Source of the DNA: CAZSLO01 sp964608025
GTDB lineage: Bacteria > Chloroflexota > Dehalococcoidia > Lucifugimonadales > CAJWER01
Direction of reading: 5' to 3'
DNA length: 64,000 bases
Assembly: GCA_964608025.1 (NCBI GenBank)
Contig: CAZSLO010000027.1
Span: 1 to 64,000 of the forward strand
Of the stretch, positions 35,530-44,172 are shown piece after piece. Each line of letters opens with the position of its first letter. Positions within the stretch are counted from its first letter, which is position 1. Under the pieces are notes generated by a model. It had not been told where the DNA came from, searched no databases, and saw nothing but the letters and a program-made list of their open reading frames with translations. Position numbers and translations under genes: made by a program.

Positions 35530-36147
35530 ATGCGAAGCCACTCATCGGTCACAGGAATAGTACTTGCAGGCGGATTGAGCCGGCGCTTGGGACGCGACAA
35601 GGCAGTGGAACTTGTTGCGGGCCAAATGTTGATACAACGAGTTTTATCACGTATCTCCCAAGTAACCGACGAGATTGTGGTAGTAGTAAATGATACCAGC
35701 AGGGCATCCAGCCTTCCGATAGGCACTGATGCCCATCTGGTAATTGACATGTACCCAAACTCCGGCTCACTAGGAGCCATATTTACTGGACTAATGGCTA
35801 GTCACTCAGACTGGGGTATAGTCGTAGCATGTGATATGCCATTCCTCAACATTCCATTACTTCAAAAAATTCTATCTCTACGTGATAATCATGACGCTGT
35901 AGTACCTCTACTGAATGGGCGTCCTGAGCCTATTCATTCAGCATACTCCAAGACATGCTTACCACACATAGAAAATAAGCTCCAAGAGAACAATCTCAAG
36001 ATTGCTACATTCTTCAACGATATAGACATAGAATATCTACAACAAGAAGAAGTTGAAAAGCTAGACGAAAACCACTATAGCTTTTTCAACGTGAATACAG
36101 AACAGGATCTGGAAACAGCTAGGCAAATAGCAAGCAAGGGCATGTGA
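35530..36147 (+). CDS. mobA: Molybdenum cofactor guanylyltransferase
   Basis: Attaches GMP to molybdopterin to form the guanine dinucleotide cofactor required by DMSO-reductase-type enzymes such as formate dehydrogenase. The 205-residue Rossmann-like protein has the GTP-binding VLAGGLSRRLGRDKA at 11-25, AIFTGLMAS, VACDMPFLN and LNGRPEPIHSAY. It fits the FdhA subunit encoded downstream. It starts 48 bases after the MoeA fusion and its stop overlaps the GTG of the MoaD-like gene. Confidence 0.88.
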   Translation: MRSHSSVTGIVLAGGLSRRLGRDKAVELVAGQMLIQRVLSRISQVTDEIVVVVNDTSRASSLPIGTDAHLVIDMYPNSGSLGAIFTGLMASHSDWGIVVACDMPFLNIPLLQKILSLRDNHDAVVPLLNGRPEPIHSAYSKTCLPHIENKLQENNLKIATFFNDIDIEYLQQEEVEKLDENHYSFFNVNTEQDLETARQIASKGM

Positions 36148-36467
36148 CTCTCATTTGTAATAAAGGTGAACATACCAATGAATCCAGTATACCTGTGATT
36201 GTGGAATTGTTCGGCATGGCACGGATAGCTTCAGGACGACTTACTGTAGAACTAAATTCCCAGCCAGAAACAGCCGTCAAACAAGTGGTTAACGCCCTTG
36301 CTGAGCAGTGTCCGGAACTAGTGGGTATAGCTATTAGCGAAGACCGGATGACTCTATTAGGTAGCTATAAATTCAACCTCAACGGCACTGAATTCCTATC
36401 GGGAAACCCACCGCGGTTAAGGTCAGGCGACCGGCTGCTTCTATTCTCGAGTCAGGCAGGTGGATAG
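36144..36467 (+). CDS. MoaD/ThiS-family sulfur carrier protein
   Basis: A 107-residue ubiquitin-like sulfur carrier ending in the Gly-Gly tail (SSQAGG) that is thiocarboxylated to donate sulfur, most likely the small subunit of molybdopterin synthase. Opening strands VIVELFGMARIASGRLTVEL are typical of MoaD. The N-terminal 15 residues are extra. GTG start at 36144 overlapping the mobA stop by 4 bases. It sits directly before the tungsten/molybdenum aldehyde oxidoreductase gene, as MoaD-like genes often do beside AOR. A tailored role in the AOR cofactor is inference. MoaE, MoaA and MoaC are not in the window. Confidence 0.8.
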   Translation: MTLICNKGEHTNESSIPVIVELFGMARIASGRLTVELNSQPETAVKQVVNALAEQCPELVGIAISEDRMTLLGSYKFNLNGTEFLSGNPPRLRSGDRLLLFSSQAGG

Positions 36468-36471
36468 CTTT

Positions 36472-38334
36472 ATGTATGGCTATAATGGAAAGATACTTAT
36501 CATCCATCTAAGCAACCACGACGTGACATGGGAATCCTTGCCTGAAATAGTATTACGCCAATTCATAGGTGGCTCAGGTCTAGGAGCATATCTCTTATAC
36601 CAACACTGTCCTCCCAAAATCGATCCCCTATCACCCGATAATCCACTCATATTCGCAACCAGCCCCCTTGTGGGCAGCCGGCTTACTACATCAAGCAAGT
36701 TCGCCGTACTCACCAAGTCTCCACTTACAGGCTTGATCGGCGATTCTCTTTCCTCGAGTTTCGTAGCTACCGAACTAAAGAAAACCGGATGTGACGCGCT
36801 GATCATAAAAGGACGTAGCCCTTCCCCTACCCTGTTATCCATTGACAACGGTAACGTGGAATTTCTCGATGCAGGGGATCTCATCGGCCTTACCACATCT
36901 CAGACTGAAATATCTGTCAAACAACGTCTAGGCTATCGGCGCAGGGTAATATGCATAGGGCCAGCTGGTGAAAATCAAGTCCGATTCGCCAGCATCAGTA
37001 ACGACGGCGGCCGGCACGCTGGACGCACCGGCCCAGGGGCCGTGATGGGCTCCAAGAACCTCAAGGCCATAGCCTTACGCGGCACCCATCCTGTGCCAAC
37101 TTCTCAACCAGACCAACTAAACAAAATCGGGCTCGACCTTACAAAACGAAGTCTGGGGCCTGCTACCGAGAAATACAGGACCCTTGGTACAGTAGCAAAT
37201 GTTTCTATATTTAATCGCCTCGGTACCCTGCCTACCCGAAACTTCCAACAGTCAACTTTCGATCTGGAAGAACAGATCAACGGTGAAACCCTCCAAAGTA
37301 ACCATAAGGTCAAGAACGCCCACTGCGCGAACTGCACCATCGGCTGCGAACAGATAGTCCAAACTTCCGATACTGGTCCCTCTACCAAGGGAAGAATGGA
37401 GTATGAGAGCAGCTTCGCCCTAGGACCTCTTGTCGAGATTGGTGACCCGAACGTTATGATACGAGCAGCCCGAACTTGTGACGAACTGGGTATGGATACG
37501 ATAAGTGCTGGGGCTACTGTCGCTTGGGCTATGGAATGCTATGAACGTGGAGTCCTCACCGAACTAGATACCGGGGGATTGGAGCTTCGATTCGGTAACG
37601 GGGATGCATTAATGACAACCTTGGAGCTCATCGGGAAGCGTGAAGGCATAGGAGATCTACTCGCAGACGGATCCAAAATCGCAGCTGAGAAGGTAGGAAA
37701 CAATTCATCCAACTGGGCAATGCACGTAAAAGGATTGGAGATGCCTGGGTACGAACCGAGAAGCCTCAAGACTATGGCTCTAGGGCTAGCAGTCAGTACA
37801 CGTGGAGCTTGCCATAATCGGTCGTCGGCATACGAAGCCGATTTTTCATCTGAAGTTGACCGGTTTAAAGCAGATCAGAAGCGGGGTCAGATTACTAAGG
37901 ATGGTGAAGATTTCAATGCAATTCTGGACTCACTTATTTGGTGTAAATTCTTACGAAAAGCGTTCGATAACCTCTACGAGGAGTCAGCACTGATATACCA
38001 ACTCGTTACAGGATTGCCAATGACTGGCACAGAACTGAAGCGCTCTGGTGAAAGAATAAATAACCTTAAAAAAGCTTTCAATATTCGTGAAGGCTGGGAA
38101 CAGGCCTCCGATACTCTTCCTTCCAGAATCCTAGAGGAGCCTTTGCCTACTGGTGTAACCAAAGGTATAAACCTAACACCAGATGACCTAGATATGATGG
38201 TTAAAGCTTACTACGATGCAAGAGGATGGACAGTCGAGGGACTTATTCCCGATAGCAAATTAGCCGAGCTTGAATTGATTGATATAGTAAAAGAGCCTGG
38301 TCAAAATCAGAAGGAGATAAATATTGATGTATAA
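36472..38334 (+). CDS. Aldehyde:ferredoxin oxidoreductase (tungsten-type AOR family)
   Basis: A 620-residue pterin enzyme that oxidises aldehydes to acids, or reduces acids with low-potential electrons. The N-terminal AOR domain has GGSGLGAYLLY and the GRHAGRTGPGAVMGSKNLKAIAL pterin-binding segment. The [4Fe-4S] ligands are C285, C288, C292 (CANCTIGC) and the distal C491 (LIWCKF). The ATG at 36472 is chosen because AGGTGGA precedes it by 8 bases; a GTG at 36460 is in frame. The metal may be tungsten. No separate electron-transfer subunit is adjacent unless the downstream NuoE/F-like proteins serve it. A 161-base gap separates it from the formate dehydrogenase genes. Confidence 0.92.
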   Translation: MYGYNGKILIIHLSNHDVTWESLPEIVLRQFIGGSGLGAYLLYQHCPPKIDPLSPDNPLIFATSPLVGSRLTTSSKFAVLTKSPLTGLIGDSLSSSFVATELKKTGCDALIIKGRSPSPTLLSIDNGNVEFLDAGDLIGLTTSQTEISVKQRLGYRRRVICIGPAGENQVRFASISNDGGRHAGRTGPGAVMGSKNLKAIALRGTHPVPTSQPDQLNKIGLDLTKRSLGPATEKYRTLGTVANVSIFNRLGTLPTRNFQQSTFDLEEQINGETLQSNHKVKNAHCANCTIGCEQIVQTSDTGPSTKGRMEYESSFALGPLVEIGDPNVMIRAARTCDELGMDTISAGATVAWAMECYERGVLTELDTGGLELRFGNGDALMTTLELIGKREGIGDLLADGSKIAAEKVGNNSSNWAMHVKGLEMPGYEPRSLKTMALGLAVSTRGACHNRSSAYEADFSSEVDRFKADQKRGQITKDGEDFNAILDSLIWCKFLRKAFDNLYEESALIYQLVTGLPMTGTELKRSGERINNLKKAFNIREGWEQASDTLPSRILEEPLPTGVTKGINLTPDDLDMMVKAYYDARGWTVEGLIPDSKLAELELIDIVKEPGQNQKEINIDV

Positions 38335-38495
38335 GATTTGGATCTGAAATTCATTACTACATTCAAATTATTGACCCTATCCTTCAAATCCGGAAAGTAT
38401 CTCTTTTGAGAATATCTTGTCATAAAATGGATTTTAATCAAATTAACGCCTATGTATAGTATGAAACGCTTTCACCAAAACGGGACTTAACACGA

Positions 38496-38978
38496 ATGGA
38501 GATATCCCCAAAAAATAGGAACGAGTTCAGGAAGCTCCTAAGACAAAATTTCGCCAGAGAGCGAGATCAACTCTTACCCGTCCTTCATTTCATACATCAC
38601 GAATTTGGCTACTTGCCAGACTGGGCCATGGAGGTAACCGGCTGGCATCTCGGGATACCAGCCAGTGAAGTTTTCGGCGCGGCAACTAGCTATACCGAAC
38701 TGCGTGTTGAGCCGCCGGGTAAACATATATTGCGAATTTGTACCGGGTTATCGTGTCAAAGTAACGGAAGTAAAGAACTTCTCACCGAAATGGAAAAAAA
38801 GCTGGGTATCCAGGTTGGTATGACTACTCCCAATGCCGATATCACCCTTGAAGAAACCGCGTGTGGCTATCTATGTGGTGTTGCTCCTGCAGTACAGGTA
38901 GACGGTGTATGGGACGGCCATGCTAACCTAGCCAAAATTTTAGGATCGTTAGAGAAGGATAACGATGACGACTCCTAG
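38496..38978 (+). CDS. NAD-dependent formate dehydrogenase gamma subunit / NuoE-like [2Fe-2S] protein
   Basis: A 160-residue thioredoxin-like ferredoxin (NuoE, FdsG or HoxE class). The four cluster cysteines are C82 and C87 (CTGLSC) and C123 and C127 (CGYLC), the standard C-x4-C and C-x3-C spacing. The N-terminal helical region with LLPVLHFIHHEFGYLPD is normal. It passes electrons between the flavin and iron-sulfur parts of the diaphorase unit. It overlaps the NuoF-like gene by 14 bases, and with fdhA forms the FdsG-FdsB-FdsA-type order. Confidence 0.9.
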   Translation: MEISPKNRNEFRKLLRQNFARERDQLLPVLHFIHHEFGYLPDWAMEVTGWHLGIPASEVFGAATSYTELRVEPPGKHILRICTGLSCQSNGSKELLTEMEKKLGIQVGMTTPNADITLEETACGYLCGVAPAVQVDGVWDGHANLAKILGSLEKDNDDDS

Positions 38979-40551
38979 TAGTTTACTTCAGCAAATGGTA
39001 GACATAGCCGAATCTAGAAATCAGGACAATAGAGAACGAACACGCATCGTTGTTCAAGTAGGCCACTGTTCTGAATCTGTCGGTGCAATCCAGATCTCGA
39101 AAATTATTCACGCTGTAGAAAAGAGTGAAATCCAGGTAGTAACCGCCGGTTGTGACGGTGCCTGCCATGAAGGACCTAAAGTTACAATTACTCTCCCCAG
39201 TGGAAATCATAAGATTATCCCGAGGACTGACGAAGATACCGCATACCAAATCGCTGGGTTGATTAAGACAGGTGTAAATACAGAATCTCCTACAGATTTT
39301 TTCTCCAGCCAAAGCCGAATAGCAATGGAAGGGATCGGATCTATCGATCCAGTATCGATAGACGAGTACCTGTTACAAGGCGGTTACTCGGGACTAGCTC
39401 AAGCTTTAATGGCTACACCCGATGAGGTCATAGCTACTGTCAAGGAGTCAGGTCTACGCGGACGCGGTGGAGCCTACTTTCCTGCAGCAATCAAATGGGA
39501 CAGTGCACGCAAATCCCAAGGGTCACAAACCTATCTAATAGTCAACTGCGAAGAGGGAGAACCGGGCATCTTCAAAGACCGCCATCTCATGGAAGGAATC
39601 CCACACCGAATACTGGAAGGAATGATCATAGCTGCATACGCATCTGGATCTTCTGAGGCATATATCTATGTTAATGCTGAAGCCGATCTCTCATCAAAAC
39701 GTCTTCAGGGTGCGGTAGATCAAGCTTATAAATCAGGGTTTCTGGGAGAAAAAATCTTAGGATCAAGCTTCTCCCTACAAGTCGAAATAAGGCGAGGTGC
39801 TGGAGGATATGTTTGCGGAGAGGAGACGACACTCTTAAACACTATCGAAGGCTATCGCCGTGAACCACGTATAAAACCACCCTTACCTATTGAATCTGGG
39901 CTACGGGCAAATCCTACTGTAATCAACAACGCAGAGACACTGGCGTCAGTCCCGTTCATAATGACACAAGGCCCTGAGACCTTTGCCAAGATCGGAACAG
40001 ATGACAGTGCCGGGACTAAGATTATCAGCCTGAGCGGAGCGGTGGAAAGACCAGGCGTCGTTGAAGTACCAATGGGCACTACATTGCGACAGATCATATA
40101 CGACATAGGTGGCGGACCTATTGAAGGCCACGAGATTACCACTATAGCCATCGGGGGGCCGTCGAGTGGGGTATTTCCTGCCACGATGTTGGATACCAAA
40201 ATAGCCCCAGGTCAATTACACGAATCGGGTGTCATGCTAGGTGCCGGCGGGGTGATAGCGCTAGATGAAAGAACCGACGTTATGGGCATAGTCCGACACC
40301 TCGCCAACTACAATTCCAACGAGTCATGTGGAAAGTGCACACCCTGTAGAGAAGGCACTCCTAGGATAGTAGAAGCCTTGGACCGAATGAGATATGGCAA
40401 TGGCTCAACCGCAGACATTGAAGAACTCCGAGACCTAGCGGATATAGTAGAGTTAGCATCTCTATGTGGCCTTGGACAGGCAGCAGGAGGACCCATTAAA
40501 AGCGCGCTTCACTTTTTCGGAGACGAGTTTAATAAACTGGTAAACAACTAA
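38965..40551 (+). CDS. NAD-dependent formate dehydrogenase beta subunit / NuoF-like flavoprotein
   Basis: A 528-residue NADH-binding diaphorase subunit. An N-terminal thioredoxin-like domain (residues about 20-105) is followed by the NuoF core: FMN and NADH site LRGRGGAYFPAAIKW, NCEEGEPGIFKDR, the ubiquinone-oxidoreductase-type linker, and a [4Fe-4S] site with C455, C458, C461 (SCGKCTPC) and C501. The N-terminal domain keeps only three of the four usual cysteines (GHCSESVG and GCDGACHEG), so it may not bind its [2Fe-2S] cluster. It hands electrons from formate oxidation to NAD. Confidence 0.92.
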   Translation: MTTPSSLLQQMVDIAESRNQDNRERTRIVVQVGHCSESVGAIQISKIIHAVEKSEIQVVTAGCDGACHEGPKVTITLPSGNHKIIPRTDEDTAYQIAGLIKTGVNTESPTDFFSSQSRIAMEGIGSIDPVSIDEYLLQGGYSGLAQALMATPDEVIATVKESGLRGRGGAYFPAAIKWDSARKSQGSQTYLIVNCEEGEPGIFKDRHLMEGIPHRILEGMIIAAYASGSSEAYIYVNAEADLSSKRLQGAVDQAYKSGFLGEKILGSSFSLQVEIRRGAGGYVCGEETTLLNTIEGYRREPRIKPPLPIESGLRANPTVINNAETLASVPFIMTQGPETFAKIGTDDSAGTKIISLSGAVERPGVVEVPMGTTLRQIIYDIGGGPIEGHEITTIAIGGPSSGVFPATMLDTKIAPGQLHESGVMLGAGGVIALDERTDVMGIVRHLANYNSNESCGKCTPCREGTPRIVEALDRMRYGNGSTADIEELRDLADIVELASLCGLGQAAGGPIKSALHFFGDEFNKLVNN

Positions 40552-40626
40552 TCGACTACAACCGAATCACACTGGCAATAATGCTAGATTATCTATATTA
40601 GAAAAATTCCGACCCAAGGAAAACAG

Positions 40627-43407
40627 ATGTCGATCAAACTACAGATCAACGGAAATGAGATCCAAATCCCAAACGGAGCGTCGGTACTCGACGCAATCAA
40701 CGCCAGCGGGACCTATATTTCACAACTTTGCAAAGACCCTGACATGAAGGCTATTGGTGCCTGCCGAACATGCCTGGTCGAGATAGAGGGTATAAGGGGT
40801 CTTCCGGCATCATGTTCTATACCGGCGACTGATGATATGCAAGTATGGACAGAGACTGCCAAGGCCCGCGGTGTCAGGGGTGGCGTGCTAGATCTTACCT
40901 CAGGCATGGTCAAGACAACCAATAATCGATCTTCCGTTCAACAAAAGTCCCATAAAGAGTTGACGGTAGCTGCCAAACAGCATCATCTAGATGGATCGAG
41001 ATGGGAAGGCCGGACCCGGCAACCCGTGGATGAAAGCAACCCAGTATTCAACATCGCTATGGATGACTGCATCTTGTGTGGGCGATGCGCCCAGGCATGT
41101 CAGGACGGACACCAATTTATCGGGGCCATTGATCTTCTAGGGTCGGGCCGCAGCACCCGTATTGGCACTTTCATGGACCGCCCACTTTTAGAATCAGTGT
41201 GCACTACATGTGGCCAATGTTTATCTGTATGCCCAACCGGTGCGATAGAGGTTAAATCACCGGGGTTGAAAGCCGTCAAAACCATCACTACCACTTGTCC
41301 CTACTGCGGTGTCGGCTGCGGTATCAAGGCCGGCGTTGATGAAACAGACCGAATAATAGAAATGCTTGATGACCCGGAAAACCAGTCCAGTGTCGGAATG
41401 CTATGCGTAAAAGGCCGATTCGGGTACACATTTGTCCACCACCAAGATCGTCTCACTACACCATTGGTTCGCAGAAATGGAAAACTTGAACCCGCATCTT
41501 GGGACGACACACTGGATTATGTGGCAGAACGATTGATCGAGCATCGCGGAGACTCATTCGCGACTCTTTGTTCAGCAAAAGCTACGAATGAAGACGGTTA
41601 CCTCCAGCAGAAATTCTCTCGTGCCATCATGCAATCAAACCACATCGATCACTGTACTCGCCTTTGTCATTCACCATCAGTTGAAGCAATGCTGGTCGCC
41701 CTAGGAAGTGGAGCTACAAGCAATTCATACATCGATTACGAAGAGGCTGGCTGCCTAGTAATTATTGGATCAGACACTAATTCAAATCATCCGGTAGCAG
41801 CAGCGCGAATGAGAAGAGCTGTGCTTGAACACGGTGCCAAGCTTATAGTAATCAACCCTAGGCGAATAGAGATGTGCGACTTCGCAGAGTTATGGCTTAG
41901 ACCAAGACCTGGTACTGACGTAGCTCTACTTAACGCGATGGCGAAGGTAATACTAGACGAAGGACTGTATGACAAAAAGTTCGTCCAACTACGAACGGAA
42001 GACTTCGAAAAGTGGAAACAAGTAGTTAATAAATATGACCTTGAATACACATCAGGAATCACAGGTGTCCCAAAAGAAGATATCGCCCAAGCAGCCCGGA
42101 TTTATGCAAGCCCACCGTTTAGCGGATCATGCTTGATATGGGGAATGGGTATTACCCAACACACCAACGGCACGGCCAATGCTCATGGGCTACTCAACCT
42201 AGCCCTGGTATCTGGCCAACTTGGGAAGGCTGGCAGCGGCATCTCACCTTTGCGAGGACAAAATAACGTCCAGGGCTGTGGGGATGCAGGCTGCCTACCA
42301 AACTCTTTCCCTGGATATCAAGTAATTTCGGACGAAACGGTGGGTAAATTCCAAGAAGAATGGGGATGTACGCTACCCTCTGAAAAGGGACTCGTTGTAA
42401 CCGAAATGGTGGAAGCGATTACGGAAGGCCGAATCAAGGCAATGTACATAACCGGCGAAAACCCACTGTTAAGCGAACCCGACCTCCATCACGCAGAAGA
42501 AGCATTCAAGAATCTCGATTTTCTAGTCGTACAGGACATTTTCTTACACGAGACGGCTGCGATCGCGGATGTGGTATTGCCTGCTACTACCTTCGCCGAG
42601 AAAGACGGTACTTTCACCAATAGCGAACGCAGGGTACAAAGAGTCCGCAAAGTTGTCGACCCAATCGGTCAGAGCCGTCCCGACTGGGAAATAATTGGAG
42701 ATATCGGGAGGCGTATAAGTAAAATATTAGAATTGGATATTGAAGACCAATTCACGTATAAGCATCCCTCCGAAATTTGGGCCGAGATGGCGAAAGTTAC
42801 ACCTAGCATGCATGGAATATCCTATGAAAGACTGGAAAACGGTGGAATCCAGTGGCCCTGCCCAAGCCCAGATCACCCCGGTACTCGATTTTTATATGAA
42901 ACCGACTTCCCTCGTGGCCCAAGGGCTAAGTTCGTTGCTTTTGAACAAGGTCCTGCTGCAGCGGAGATGCCCAACAAGCGATTCCCGTTAATCTTGAACA
43001 CTGGCAGGATCCTATACCATTGGCACGGTGGAACCATCACGCGGCGCGCAGATGGATTACTAGCAAGAGCACCTGAGCTTCAAATCGCAATGAATGAAAA
43101 TGACGGACTAAAATATGGCGTCAATGATGGCGAATGGATCAGCCTTAAATCCCGAAGGGGAAATATTGAAGGCCGCGCACTATTTACTGAAAAGATGAGG
43201 GCTGGAGAAGTTTTCGTCCCCTTCGTAAAACTCAAAGACCACGCGGCTAATTTCCTAACAAATTCAGCTTTCGATCCAAACTCCAAAATACCCGAGTACA
43301 AAGTATGCGCCGTGCGTATCGAAAAAATCTCTTCAAGCCAAGACCCCGAAATAGACGCGGTATCCTCACGACAAATCTTGGACAATACCGTTGCTCAAAA
43401 GACTTGA
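40627..43407 (+). CDS. fdhA: Formate dehydrogenase catalytic (alpha) subunit, molybdopterin type
   Basis: A 926-residue enzyme oxidising formate to CO2, or the reverse. The N-terminal NuoG-like [2Fe-2S] domain has C35, C46, C49 and C63. A ferredoxin region follows with CILCGRCAQAC and CTTCGQCLSVCP, then the molybdopterin domain [4Fe-4S] (TCPYCGVGC). The metal ligand and active site are Cys347-His348 in CTRLCHSP, so it uses cysteine and not selenocysteine. The C-terminal dinucleotide-binding domain (HWHGGTITRR) completes the cofactor site. ATG start with AAGGAAAAC upstream. The subunits at 38496 and 38965 form the NAD-reducing partner; MobA upstream supplies the guanine dinucleotide cofactor. 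Confidence 0.93.
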   Translation: MSIKLQINGNEIQIPNGASVLDAINASGTYISQLCKDPDMKAIGACRTCLVEIEGIRGLPASCSIPATDDMQVWTETAKARGVRGGVLDLTSGMVKTTNNRSSVQQKSHKELTVAAKQHHLDGSRWEGRTRQPVDESNPVFNIAMDDCILCGRCAQACQDGHQFIGAIDLLGSGRSTRIGTFMDRPLLESVCTTCGQCLSVCPTGAIEVKSPGLKAVKTITTTCPYCGVGCGIKAGVDETDRIIEMLDDPENQSSVGMLCVKGRFGYTFVHHQDRLTTPLVRRNGKLEPASWDDTLDYVAERLIEHRGDSFATLCSAKATNEDGYLQQKFSRAIMQSNHIDHCTRLCHSPSVEAMLVALGSGATSNSYIDYEEAGCLVIIGSDTNSNHPVAAARMRRAVLEHGAKLIVINPRRIEMCDFAELWLRPRPGTDVALLNAMAKVILDEGLYDKKFVQLRTEDFEKWKQVVNKYDLEYTSGITGVPKEDIAQAARIYASPPFSGSCLIWGMGITQHTNGTANAHGLLNLALVSGQLGKAGSGISPLRGQNNVQGCGDAGCLPNSFPGYQVISDETVGKFQEEWGCTLPSEKGLVVTEMVEAITEGRIKAMYITGENPLLSEPDLHHAEEAFKNLDFLVVQDIFLHETAAIADVVLPATTFAEKDGTFTNSERRVQRVRKVVDPIGQSRPDWEIIGDIGRRISKILELDIEDQFTYKHPSEIWAEMAKVTPSMHGISYERLENGGIQWPCPSPDHPGTRFLYETDFPRGPRAKFVAFEQGPAAAEMPNKRFPLILNTGRILYHWHGGTITRRADGLLARAPELQIAMNENDGLKYGVNDGEWISLKSRRGNIEGRALFTEKMRAGEVFVPFVKLKDHAANFLTNSAFDPNSKIPEYKVCAVRIEKISSSQDPEIDAVSSRQILDNTVAQKT

Positions 43408-43509
43408 TTTATCCTAAATCCAAACTATGAAATTTGGACCCTAGAAACCAGACAAGACAGCTTCGACTATACTATGTGAACTTCGATATAACCTCTGGAG
43501 ACATGCTCT

Positions 43510-44172
43510 ATGTCAACACCTCTGTCACAAATGCCAAAACCAGATGCGTCCCAATACGAAGGTGACCGCAAACTGTTCCTTGTACCTAACTTCATGATGC
43601 CACCCAACCTCCCAGGCGAGGGACAATCTTTGCTGGAAAACTACTGGTCTGACGTAAGAGATTCAATTGGCACCCTTGAGCGCAAATTAGGAAAAGTGTC
43701 CCGTGTATACCACGAACTGATATCCGATCCTGGTGACCCTGGTATAGAGATGCTGGAACATATCAATCCCAAGGGAAGTTCGTTCATCAAAACCCTATGC
43801 CAATCCGATGCAAAACTCGAGGCCTTTGAGGATAAATCAATGTTGGAAGAGAACATGGACTGGCAACGTTGTTTATCAATTGGGCTAGTTAGCGAAAAGG
43901 TCATGACAACCGCAATGAACGGCTTCAACGAAACCAGCGAAGGACGTTCGATTCATAATGTGGAACAGATTGACAAAACCTTGGGCCAAAACGAGTCCGG
44001 TGTGCTATTCATACGTGAAAACCACGGGCTACAGTTCCCACAAGACATCAGAATATTCTACGTAGCACCTCGAGCACTTGATTCCCTAAAACGCTGGATA
44101 GAAGACCAATCAAGTGCTCATAGGCAACCTCCTTCTGAAAATACTACTCAAGGGGACGAAACTACAGAGTGA
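43510..44172 (+). CDS. Uncharacterised protein in the formate dehydrogenase cluster, 220 aa
   Basis: I do not recognise a family. The protein is soluble, with no signal or membrane segment. It starts with a proline-rich part (residues about 1-40), has an acidic helical middle (MLEENMDWQRC, LSIGLVSEKVMTTAMNGFNET) and a C-terminal tail rich in Gln, Ser and acidic residues. GGAG precedes the ATG at 43510 by about 10 bases. It lies 102 bases after fdhA, and its stop overlaps the start of the IlvD-like gene by 4 bases, so it is in the same transcript as at least one enzyme. A role in formate dehydrogenase maturation (as FdhD or FdsD might have) is only a guess. Confidence 0.6.
   Translation: MSTPLSQMPKPDASQYEGDRKLFLVPNFMMPPNLPGEGQSLLENYWSDVRDSIGTLERKLGKVSRVYHELISDPGDPGIEMLEHINPKGSSFIKTLCQSDAKLEAFEDKSMLEENMDWQRCLSIGLVSEKVMTTAMNGFNETSEGRSIHNVEQIDKTLGQNESGVLFIRENHGLQFPQDIRIFYVAPRALDSLKRWIEDQSSAHRQPPSENTTQGDETTE

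Noticed and set aside
41653..41670. Possible selenocysteine at the formate dehydrogenase active site
   Set aside because: The codon is TGT (Cys347), not TGA, so no selenocysteine insertion is needed.
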